From the NCBI GenBank assembly GCA_010015745.1, contig ML978249.1:1-64000 (forward strand): a DNA stretch of 64,000 nucleotides. Direction: 5' to 3'. The position numbers were made by a program, and so were the translations under genes. Shown here piece by piece: positions 54,225-64,000 of the stretch. This DNA is from Setomelanomma holmii. Lineage: Eukaryota; Ascomycota; Dothideomycetes; Pleosporales; Phaeosphaeriaceae. Below the pieces are notes generated by a model that ran no database searches, was not told the DNA's origin, and saw nothing but the letters and a program-made list of their open reading frames with translations. Position 1 is the stretch's first letter; each line of letters begins with the position of its first letter.

Positions 54225-55566
54225 TCAAGCAGCAGTGCCCTGGTCATAGAACGAATAGTCCACATATCCCTTCGACGGCGGATCAGCGCCGTAAAAGGTG
54301 TTGCGGTCATACTGATTCAGCTCTAGACCCTCGGCCAGCCTCTTCGGCAGATCTGGGTTCGCGATGAACCACCGACCGAAGATGATGAGATCAGCATCGC
54401 CAGCCTCGACCTTGGGCGCCGCGTTGTCACGGTTGAATCCTCCCGCTGCGATGAACTTGACACCGCCTTTTTGCAGGATCTTGCGGAACTCGACAAGACT
54501 GTTGCCTTTCTTGGGTGGCGCGGTGGCTTCGGCTTCGACGCCCTTGGCACCGCCGGTGGTGTAGGCTGCCAGGGCGTCGAGCTTCGCTTGCTCGTCGAGG
54601 ACTTCGTCGAAGCGCGGCTCGACCCTAAGATGTGTTAGCCTAGTACATCAAGAGGGCTTGAGCAGGCTTACATGTGCACGTATGCCGGTCTGACACCCTC
54701 CGGCAGCGATGCGATCTTCTCGCACATGTACTCCCAATGCTCATTAGGATTGCTGTCCTTGGTGTTCTGGAAGTAGTTGTACGGGCTGAGGCGGATACCA
54801 ACGCGGTCAGCACCAATTGCCTTCGCGCACTCCTGGATCACCTCAAGAGGGAAGCAACTCCGGCCCTCGATTAAGCCGCCATACTGGTCTGTTCTCTTGT
54901 TCACATTGTCGTGCAGGAATTGGTCAAGAAGGTATCCGTTCGCGCCGTGGATCTCGACACCGTCGAAACCAGCCTTGCGCGCCTTCTTCGCCGCTACGCC
55001 CCAAGCCTTGACGAGGCCTTGGATCTCCTCAACAGTTAATGGATGTGGCGGGTGGTCTGCGCAGGCTACACCATCGAGCCAGCTTCCTTCCATGGGGATG
55101 TCGCTCGAGCTGACCGTTGGTGCGCCAGCACGGAACGATGGCGGCGACGCACGCCCGGTATGCCATAGCTGGCAGAAGATGTATCCGCCTTTTGCGTGTA
55201 CAGCATCGGTGACCTTCTTCCATCCAGCTATTTGCGAGTCCGAGAAGACGCCTGGAACTCCTGGGTAACCGCTGGCCTGTTGCTATTAGCAAGGCTTCCT
55301 CGATTCCACTTTCGTGATCTCACATATTTCGCGATGTCCGTTGCTTCGGTCAATTGCAGACCGCCTTTTGTGGCGCGCTGGCTGTAATGCTCAACGTGCA
55401 AATCTGCCGGAACAAAAATTGCATCGCTCTCCTTGGTCGCTCGCATACGCGTCAAAGGCGCCTGAACTATCCTGTGCTCTAGAGAGATTGGACCCAGTTT
55501 GAAAGGCGAGAACAACGCAGTCTCCTTCAGCGGCTTAAAGCCTGGTGGTGTATCTGCTTTCGGCAT
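54225..55566 (-). CDS. hxnT: Old Yellow Enzyme-type NADH:flavin oxidoreductase, HxnT candidate
   Basis: Exons 55566..55324, 55276..54672 and 54624..54225 give 415 aa. FMN-binding TIM barrel: LFSPFKLGPISLEHRIVQAP and LTRMRA (N-terminal FMN contact), CQLWHTGRASPP, the active-site stretch AGFDGVEIHGANGYLLDQFL (HxxN), GIRLSPYN and IIFGRWFIANPDLPKRL (phosphate-binding end). OYEs reduce activated C=C bonds. In the hxn pathway HxnT is an OYE-type enzyme acting on a pyridine-derived ring. It is head-to-head with the molybdoenzyme gene, and hxnT-hxnS neighbours also occur in A. nidulans. An upstream in-frame ATG at 55668 would add 34 basic residues that could be a targeting peptide. Confidence 0.87.
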
Positions 55567-56065
55567 GCTCGCGAATAATTGTCTGAAGTGGCTGCGAGAA
55601 GTGCTGTAGGGAATCACGAAAGTATTGAAGCAGAATCTCGAAAGTCTCAAAGTCGTCACTGTTTGCATTTTCACGTCCAGGGTCTACTATTGTACCTGCG
55701 CTAAGGCCACCACCCGCGACAGCCATCTTGCAGAATCCCATGTTTGGAAGTGGTGCTGACAGAAATGGGGGAGGGGCAGGACGCGGTTGCGAGGGGCACG
55801 AACACGTCTTTGGCAGCACAAATGGCCAACTGTACCGCCACCCGCAGCCAGCAAACAAGAGTGGGGTGCAGCAGGACCACAAATCCGGAAGCGCGTATCG
55901 GAAGTTTGGAGTCGCATCCAATCATCGATAACGTTACGTGAGTCGGGCGAGGTGCTGGATGTTGCTGATATTGAGGGGTCAGCGGTGGCTGACGGCCATA
56001 TCAACGTTGATGGAGCACATTGAAGAAGTGATCTTGACAATTGACGTTTGACAGTATTTGACGTT
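55567..56065. other. divergent hxnT/hxnS-type promoter
   Basis: About 500 bp between the two start codons; must carry both promoters. No competing ORF is credible. Confidence 0.55.
55926..55931 (+). promoter_or_regulatory. single HGATAR (AreA-type) motif
   Basis: CGATAA 135 bp upstream of the molybdoenzyme start in the shared promoter. Compatible with nitrogen-metabolite control but could be chance. Confidence 0.25.
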
Positions 56066-59000
56066 ATGGCGCTGCCTATTCCTCCCACGTCGGCTGCGGC
56101 GGAACCACCGCGGGCGTATTCCGCCGTTGAGGCTCTGACCCCTCTCATCAAGTCGACATACACATCAGCGGACATTACGTGCTATATCAATGGCAAGAAA
56201 ACAGTCATCAGTAATCCGAACCCGCATTGGACGCTGCTGGACTATATCCGCGCGCAACCGAATCTTAAAGGCACGAAACTGGGATGTGGCGAAGGTGGAT
56301 GCGGTGCTTGCACGGTTGTACTTCAAGTCCCAGATCACCAGTCTGAGAAGAGGAGGATAAAGCACTTGTCTGTTAACGCATGTTTGTTCCCGCTTGTCGG
56401 TGTCGATGGCAAGCATGTCATCACAGTCGAAGGAATTGGCAATGTCGGCAGGCCACATCCCCTGCAAGAACGGATAGCGAAACTCCATGGCAGTCAGTGC
56501 GGGTTCTGCACGCCTGGCATCGTAATGTCGCTCTATGCGGTAGTGCGGAACTCATACGATCTAGAAACGAAGAAGTTCAGACTTAGCGCACGGGAGATTG
56601 AGATGGAGGGACATCTTGATGGCAATCTTTGCAGATGTACGGGATACAAGCCTATTCTGCAAGCTGCGAAGACATTCGTCACAGAAGATCTCAAGGGGCA
56701 ACTAGCTGAGGAGGATGAAGCAACGAATGTAGATGCCGAGAGTTTTGAGAAGGATGTCATCGACATGACCAGAAACGGTTGTGGTGGTCCTTCGAAAGTA
56801 TCTTGTGGACGACCAGGTGGCTGCTGTCGGGATACACCATCAGACAGCAGTTCGAACGAAGACAAGTCTGATGCTTCGTCACCGCCGACAGAACCCGTCT
56901 CTAGCTCAGACGATGAGCATATCCCAGCTATCGTTGATGCGAAAAAGGAGCCAACATCGGACCCTGCGATCAGTGGAGCAGAGTACGCAAAGCCGCTGAA
57001 GAGCAAGGAGAAAGGAAGTGCAGCTTCTGAGACCAAGACGACCACTTCGCTACCGGAGGCACCTGCCCTGAACTCTGAAAGGGGCGTGCCGAAAATTGAG
57101 TTCAAGGAGTATGTGCCGGACACAGAGCTCATCTTCCCACCGGCTCTCTGGAAATACGAGCCACAGGCGCTGTGCTACGGTAACGATAAGAAGATATGGT
57201 TCAGGCCAACAAAGCTTGAACAACTAGTGGAGCTGAAAGATGCCTATCCATCTGCGAAGCTAATCGGAGGCGCCTCTGAAGTACAAGTCGAGGTGCGGTT
57301 CAAGAACTCGGACTTTGCAGTCTCAGTATACGTCAGCGACATTGCAGAGCTCAAGCACACTAAGATTCCAAAGGATGCCGAGCTTGACAATGCGAAGGAG
57401 CTTGTCATCGCGGCCAACACACCACTTACCGAGCTGGAAGCAATATGCAAGCAAGTCTACGCCAAGCTCGGCAAGCGAGCAATGGTGTTGGAGGCTCTTC
57501 GTAAGCAGCTCCGATACTTTGCTGGTCGTCAAATCCGTAATGTTGCTTCCCTGGCGGGTAACATTGCGACCGCTTCGCCCATCTCCGATGCCAACCCCGT
57601 GTTGATTGCGGCTGGTGCAACGCTCGAAGCTGTCAATAAAAAAGATGGCACGGTCAATCTGCCGATGTCAAAGTTCTTCGTCGCATACCGAACGACAACT
57701 CTGGCACCAGATACTTCACTGTATCGGATACGGGTACCGCTCGCGCAGAAAGATTCGAGAGAAGTGCTGAAAGCATACAAGCAAGCGAAGAGGAAAGACG
57801 ACGATATCGCCATCGTGACTGCTGCGTTCCGAGTGAGACTCGACCAAGACGGTCTCGTTGAAGATGTGAGTATCGTGTACGGCGGTATGGCACCCACGAC
57901 GAAAGGTTCAGTAAAAACACAAAGCGCTCTTCTTGGGAAAAAATGGTTCCACTCGGAGACTCTGGACGATGCCCTATCGGCATTACTACAAGACTACGAC
58001 TTACCATACGGCGTGCCTGGTGGAATGGCAGACTACCGCAAGACACTGACATTGTCGCTCTTCTTCCGCTTCTGGCACGAGTCAGCCGCTGAGCTCGGAC
58101 TCGGCAATGTCGACGAGCGAGTTGTGGAGGAGATTCATCGAGGCATATCAACTGGTATCCGCGACGATTATAATCCTTACGAGCAACGCGTTGTTGGCAA
58201 GCAAGTTGCCCACCTGTCTGCACTCAAGCAGTGTACTGGTGAAGCAGAGTACGTGGACGATATGCCACGTCTGGATCGAGAGCTCTTCGGCGGCTTGGTG
58301 ATGTCGACGAAAGCACATGCGAAGATACTCAGTGTGAATTGGGATCCTGCGCTCGAGATGCCTGGTGTAGTTGGGTACATCGACAAGAACAGCATCCCCT
58401 CGGATGTCAACATCTGGGGCTCGATCAAGAAAGACGAACCGTTCTTTGCAGAAGATAAGGTGTTGTGTCATGGAATGGTCATTGGGATGATGTACGCTGA
58501 GTCTGCCCTCGAGGCACATGCCGCTGCGAAGGCCGTCAAGGTTGCATATGAAGATCTGCCGCCAATTCTTACGATCGATGAGGCTATCGCTGGAGAGAGC
58601 TTCTTCCCACACGGCAAGAATCTGAGCAAGGGCCTCGCAATCGACGACAAGATGGATGAGGCCTTTGCTAAGTGCGATTACATTTTCGAAGGGATCGCAA
58701 GGCTAGGTGGTCAAGAGCACTTTTACCTCGAGACGAACGCGGCACTTTCGATACCATCGACTGAGGATGGTGCGATAGAAGTGTGGTCATCGACACAGAA
58801 TACTATGGAGACGCAGGAGTTTGTCAGCGCCGTGTTGTGCGTTCCAAGCAACCGCGTCAACGCCCGTGTCAAGCGCATGGGAGGTGGATTTGGTGGGAAA
58901 GAGTCTCGAAGCGTGCCATTCGCTGTTTACACTGCCATCGCAGCCAGGAAGGAAAAGCGACCTGTTCGTATCATGCTGAACCGAGACGAGGATATGCTTC

Positions 59001-60602
59001 TTAGCGGCCAACGGCATCCGTTTCAAGCGAGGTGGAAAGTCGGTGTCACGAAGGAAGGCAAACTGCTTGCTCTCGAGGCTGATGTGTACAACAATGGTGG
59101 CTTCTCGCAGGACATGAGCGGCGCTGTCATGGACCGATGCTTGACGCACTTCGACAATTCCTACGAATGTCCGAACGTGTCTCTGAAGGGTTACGTCTGC
59201 CGGACAAACATCCACAGCAACACGGCCTACCGCGGCTTCGGCGCTCCCCAGGGAATGTACTTCTCGGAAACAATGATGTACAATATTGCCGAAGGATTGG
59301 GTATTGATATTGACGAGCTGCGACTGAAGAACCTCTACAAGCCTGGAGAACATACTCCATTCTTCCAGAAGATTGACGAGGATTGGCACGTGCCTCTTCT
59401 CTTGCATCAGCTTGCCAAGTCCTCCGACTATGAGAAGCGGAAGGCTGCAGTTGCAGATTTCAACGCGAAGAATCGGTGGAAGAAGCGCGGTATTTGCCTA
59501 GTGCCATCGAAGTTTGGTCTCAGCTTCGCCACTGCGCTACATCTGAACCAAGCGGGAGCATACGTCAAGATCTATCACGACGGAAGTGTGCTATTGCATC
59601 ACGGCGGTACGGAGATGGGACAAGGTCTCTACACCAAGATGTGCCAGATCGCGGCGCAAGAGCTCGGCACGCCACTGGATGCCATCTATACCCAAGACAG
59701 CCAGACATATCAGATCGCAAACGCCTCGCCCACAGCTGCCTCATCGGGCTCCGATCTCAATGGCATGGCTGTCAAAAACGCTTGCGACCAGATCAACGAG
59801 CGCCTGAAGCCATATCGCGAGAAGCTTGGCAAAGATGCGCCGCTCAAAGCACTCGCACACGCCGCATACCTCGATCGAGTCAATCTAGCAGCGAACGGCT
59901 TCTGGAAGATGCCCAAAGTCGGCTATACTTGGGGTGACACAAATTGGGAGACAGTCAAGCCGATGTACTATTACTGGACCCAAGGCGCAGCGACATCCGA
60001 GGTCGAAGTCGATCTTCTGACTGGCGACCACACAGTGTTGCGCGCCGATATCATGATGGTAAGTCGTCCTCGCCCAACCTACAATCTAAAATGCCAACGC
60101 ACAACAGGACGTCGGCAACTCCATCAACCCCGCCATCGACTACGGCCAAATTGAAGGCGCTTTCATCCAAGGCCAAGGTCTCTTCACCATGGAAGAAACG
60201 CTCTGGACTACGTCAGGCCAGCTCTTCACGCGCGGCCCAGGAACCTACAAGATCCCGGGCTTCAGCGACATACCGCAAATCTTCAACACGAGCATGTTAC
60301 GCTACGACAACAATGGCAAACCATTGAGCTGGAATCATCTCAGGAGTGTGCAAAGTAGTAAGGGCATTGGCGAGCCGCCGCTGTTCTTGGGGAGTACGGT
60401 GTTCTTTGCTTTGAGGGAGGCGATTAGGGCGGCGAGGAGCATGAATGGGAAGGATATCCAGGCTGTGGAGGGACAGATGTGGAACTTGGATAGTCCGGCG
60501 ACGGCGGAGAGGTTGAGGCTGGCTGTTGGGGATGATTTGGTGGCGCGGGCTAGGACGGTGAGGAAGGAGGGAGAGAAGGGGTTTTTGGTCGCTGTTGCAT
60601 GA
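56066..60602 (+). CDS. hxnS: molybdenum hydroxylase of the xanthine dehydrogenase family, HxnS (nicotinate hydroxylase) candidate
   Basis: Two exons (56066..60058 and 60108..60602) give 1495 aa from ATG 56066. Order: [2Fe-2S] I (CGEGGCGAC, ~74-82), [2Fe-2S] II (HGSQCGFCTP and GNLCRCTG, ~140-180), a ~140-residue acidic Ser-rich linker with CGRPGGCC, the FAD domain (LIGGASEVQVEVRFKN; GRQIRNVASLAGNI) and the molybdopterin domain (QEHFYLETNAAL, RMGGGFGGKESRS, GQRHPFQARWKVG, HGGTEMGQGLYTKM, GIGEPPLFLG with the catalytic Glu). It hydroxylates an N-heterocycle with water. It has AYRGFGAPQ where xanthine dehydrogenases have AFRGFGGPQ, and SFATALHLNQ where xanthine dehydrogenases read SFT..., one residue longer. 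With the neighbours this favours nicotinate hydroxylase over purine hydroxylase HxA. Confidence 0.85.
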
Positions 60603-61537
60603 TTGGAGTACATGTTGTAGCGCTTTGGTATCGCATGGGGATTGACAATCCGATGACTTGATGAGTCGTGGTAGACGTCGCGTGCAGGCTTCGTCCGCTC
60701 TTGCTCTCCAAGAGCTCGCTAAACTTCGGATTGGAAAGCCCAACTTTGCTCTTCTTCCAGCAATAGACCTCACCGCATCACGTCCATCCATCTCCTGCGC
60801 ATTCATGATTAGCATCGGCCGAAGATCTGCAATCATCAATATGCAATTGTCTTATCGCAGTTTCGGTCTCGGGCCTCCGAAGGCGTCGGCCGTTCCCCGA
60901 CGACTTACTAACGGGCGAGTCGCGAGTGTGTCAAGCCCTATCATCGCGCGCCTTTAACGCGCCAGCCAGGCTTCCAACGCCTTTCCATGCGTCCCAACGG
61001 TTACATCGCCACGTGCGCCTATCTCCAGGAACTGCACATGGTTTCGAATTGAGCCCACGCCGCGCAAATGCTTTACATTCGCTCGGATGGTCGCCTACTG
61101 CCATCATGAGTCGACCAGGCCTCAGCTCAGCATCGCGACAACGACTCGGACCCGATCATAGTATTACTTCGAGTTCATTTGATGTTGTTCCCGCAAGCGA
61201 GCCTTTTGGAGTGGTCCACCAAGTTTGAACGACTGTCTACGACGCAGGTCTGCACGCTGATGCTATAACTCGTCACCCCCACTTTTGAGGTCGCAAAGGC
61301 CAGAGGATCAGCTAGCGCCTCGACAGCAAGCCAGCACTCCACCCAACCCCGCTTTATGATGCGCCGGAACGAACGCCGTGATGTCGGAACGTTTGACCCT
61401 GATAAGGTTGCTCAACTCCGATGCGGCGAGATGTAGAGCTCGTCAAGTGTAACCCAGACCCTTCAAACCCCCATTAATCACCCTCACGGGCCCCCAACCT
61501 TCAATCGTCATTTCCATCATCACTGATTGTAGGTGCG
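60603..61537. other. intergenic, regulator promoter
   Basis: About 935 bp between the molybdoenzyme and the regulator; open frames here have no recognisable features. Confidence 0.45.
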
Positions 61538-64000
61538 ATGGCTTCTATTGCTTCCGACCACGCAAGTGCAATGCCTCGAGCACGAAAGAGAAGGGATGCA
61601 TCGGGGAAGAATGAAGGCAAGAAGTTTAGCTGCCAGCATGGTGGTTGTGGTCGTACCTTCACGAGAGCCGAGCATCTGCAACGTCATCTGCTGAACCATT
61701 CGAACGGAGAGTACACGTGCGACAGATGTCGAGCACACTTTAAGCGAAGAGACCTTCTTGGTAAGAATATCATCTCCTTGCATTGGCATTCGAGAGGCGA
61801 AGCTGCATTGGGCAATAGTCCCAGTCTTGGTTATCCTGCACGTGCTCCCATTCTTCATCGGTCTTTCATTCTAGCAAAAGTGGATGAGCACCTACACACC
61901 GTCTCTTTCACACCCTTACCATCTGATCTTGCAAATTTCCTGTTACGGAGAGGACCGAGCTCGTGCACAGCACCTTGAGGTCCTAGCATAGGTGCCGTGT
62001 CAATTGATCCGGTACGCCGTGCACCCCCACTTGTATACCGTGGTCGATTACATGCTGGTGGTGGAAGCCGCCATGCATCGTCAAGCTTGCAGAGCCTCGC
62101 ACTGTCACTGAGTCGAGCAGACTGGCTAACAAGATGACTAGAGAGGCATATGGCGCGTCATCGGCAAAAAGATGAAGAAGCTGGTGCTGAAGGTTGCGGC
62201 ATATTGAACACCCGAAAAGTTAGTCTGCTAAATTGGTCGCGACGAGGAAATGTTGACCATGTGTGCAGCGCATGTGGAAGGATCCAGATGGGAAAATCGT
62301 GACCAAGAAGCCTACGTTGCCGAACGACATTCAGAGACCTCAACATCATCAACCACCGCAGCACATCAGTCCCACACAGTCGCTTCCTGACTTCATAACA
62401 CTTCAGAATCAACACGACGCCCCGATTTCACCACCAATATCGAACAACTCCCTTACCAACTCGTGGGACGATCACGATTCAGGCTTAGGAGCAAGCTATC
62501 CTCAGACTACATTGGAACCGAACACCCTCTCTTCGTCGGAGTCGTACTCGCCCATTGACCAACGTTTCTGGTCAACAGATCTTGCCCAACCCCAGCCCGA
62601 TCCATTTACCGCCAATGTGTTCGACGATGCCCCCTTTGACGACATCTTCAACCCGGATACGGCAAGCTCTTTCAACAATCCATTCACTACGATGAGCAAC
62701 TACAATTGGTTATTTGACATGGACCTCGCGAAAGCGGATCAGATTCAGCAATCACTAGTACAGGATCCTTTCCCGGTCTTTACCTTCAATGGTAACACAG
62801 TATCACAACCTAGCCATGCATTTGACTTGCAGCTAGATCATATGAATGTTGACAAGCCAATGTCAACGACCGGCCAGCTTGGCTCCCTGGCTTCACAGCA
62901 CGTGGGCTCGCCGCAACATCACTCGCCATCCGGCCCTTTAGTTACACCGCCTTTGAGTGAGGAAGAACACAAAGAGGTTGTCGACATTGCCTCGCAGCCA
63001 CCGCAGGCTGAGGCTACGAATTCGCCAACGCCAATGATGCCTCGAACATCATCGTCCATTTTTTTGGCTGGTGTTGAGCGACCCATGTCAATGCTGCAGC
63101 CATCGAGGAATCTGCCCATTATTGACGAGCTGGCTCGTGCACAAGTTCTGGACCTAGTAGACATTACCCAGCCCACGGCACCGGACGGCAGCATCGTCAT
63201 GCGTGACCACCCCCTGCTCACCCTTAGCTGTCTTCAGACTTACTGCGACCTCTTCTTCACCCGGTTCAACACGGCTTATCCGCTCATCCACATGTCTAAT
63301 TTCGATCCGTCGGAGGTTGACACCCTGCTTCTCATCTCGGTGCTGCTCCTTGGCGCCACATACGGCGAGAAGGATGCGCACCAATTGGCTGTGAGTATTC
63401 AACATGCTACACCGACCATATGCTGACTTGCGAAGGTTTGTATCCATGACAACATCCGACCGCAAATCTTCGCCAATGCTGGTTTCTCCGCCAAGCCAGA
63501 TCTGTGGGTGCTGCAGACTATTCTACTGGTGGAGTGTTTCGGTAAGAGCAGGGCTGGCCAAAAGCAACACGACATGTCTCATCTCTTCCATGGACTATTG
63601 ATCAACCTCATCCGGAGGAGCGATTGTCAAAGCATACGTCCACCTACACTTGAAGAAGCGACAGATGATCTCGAAGACGACTGGCGGACCTGGTGTGAAG
63701 CAGAGCAGAAGAAGCGACTAGCCTTTCTTTGCTTCATGTGGGACACGCAGCATGCAGTACTATTCTGTCAGTCTTTGTGCATGTCTGCTTTCGAGCTCCG
63801 ATCGAATTTGCCATGCGATCAGTCACTTTGGGAAGCGGATTCAGCGGAGACGTGGCACCAATTACGCAAGAAGCAGCCGGACACGCCTTTGTTTCTGTCT
63901 TGCCTGAAGATGTACCTCCATCCCAACGCCGCAGTAGTGCCCAAAACCCTCAACGCGTTGTCGAGGTTGCTACTGCTGCATGGCCTCATGTCAGTAGCAT
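61538..64000 (+). CDS. hxnR: C2H2 + fungal_trans transcription factor, HxnR candidate (3' end beyond window)
   Basis: Exons 61538..61760, 62142..62218, 62269..63390 and 63436..>64000. Two adjacent C2H2 fingers lie at the N-terminus: FSCQHGGCGRTFTRAEHLQR-HLLNH (~30-55) and YTCDRCRAHFKRRDLLERHMARH, the second split by an unusually long first intron (381 nt). A basic stretch, a long Ser/Pro/Gln/Asn-rich disordered region (~110-360), then the start of the fungal-specific TF domain (TYCDLFFTRFNTAYPLIHMS; DNIRPQIFANAGFSAKP; WVLQTILLVECFGKSRAG; RLAFLCFMWDTQHAVLF). This two-finger plus fungal_trans layout is that of HxnR, the pathway-specific inducer-dependent activator. The frame is still open at the right edge. 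Confidence 0.85.

Noticed and set aside
56066..60602. Annotating the molybdoenzyme simply as purine xanthine dehydrogenase (HxA)
   Set aside because: Domain content alone allows it, but the hxn-type neighbours and divergent active-site motifs favour HxnS. HxA is kept as the stated alternative.
1..64000. tRNA, rRNA or snRNA genes
   Set aside because: I saw no cloverleaf with A/B-box consensus and no rRNA-like blocks by eye. A tRNAscan-SE/Infernal run would be decisive and was not possible.

Overview
The window is nuclear DNA of a filamentous ascomycete (Pezizomycotina), probably a dothideomycete-like mould. The kingdom-level call rests on short spliceosomal introns (about 43-140 nt, mostly GTRNGY...YAG) in almost every gene, HET-domain genes, Fot1/pogo-type transposons, a spherulation-family-4 protein, a C2H2 + fungal_trans regulator and an Lrg1-type LIM/RhoGAP. 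The class-level call is a guess.

Left part (1-16.5 kb): mostly single-copy genes. They are a small mitochondrial-type membrane protein, two hypothetical proteins, RNA polymerase II subunit Rpb4, the Rho1 GTPase-activating protein Lrg1 and a trans-aconitate methyltransferase. Among them lie damaged loci: a coiled-coil ORF and a small hypothetical gene each cut by one in-frame stop, and an RBR-type E3 ligase broken by about five frameshifts.

Middle part (17-38 kb): accessory DNA. Two Fot1/pogo-like elements point tail to tail. The second is truncated and joined to a truncated C2H2 zinc-finger gene. Then come intact genes for tyrosinase, a LanC-like protein, a Cys-rich single-pass surface protein and an MDR reductase, followed by a decayed HET/NB-ARC gene, a large inverted repeat, another decayed gene, a spherulin-4-like gene and a HET gene with two stops. 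Most nonsense codons fit single C-to-T (or G-to-A) transitions, as expected from RIP-like mutation.

Right part (38.5-64 kb): the main finding. An allantoate-permease-type MFS transporter, an amidase, a phenol-hydroxylase-type FAD monooxygenase, a NodB-fold deacetylase/cyclic imidase, a salicylate-hydroxylase-type FAD monooxygenase, an Old Yellow Enzyme, a xanthine-dehydrogenase-type molybdoenzyme and a C2H2/fungal_trans regulator match, class by class, the nicotinate-catabolism hxn genes of Aspergillus nidulans (transporter, hxnN, hxnV, hxnM, hxnX, hxnT, hxnS, hxnR). The expected flow is uptake of nicotinate, hydroxylation by HxnS, further ring hydroxylations by HxnX and HxnV, ring reduction by HxnT, ring opening by HxnM and amide hydrolysis by HxnN, under HxnR control. 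Two unknown ORFs sit inside the cluster. HxnR runs off the right edge. hxnY, hxnW and a second transporter are not in the window and could lie beyond it.
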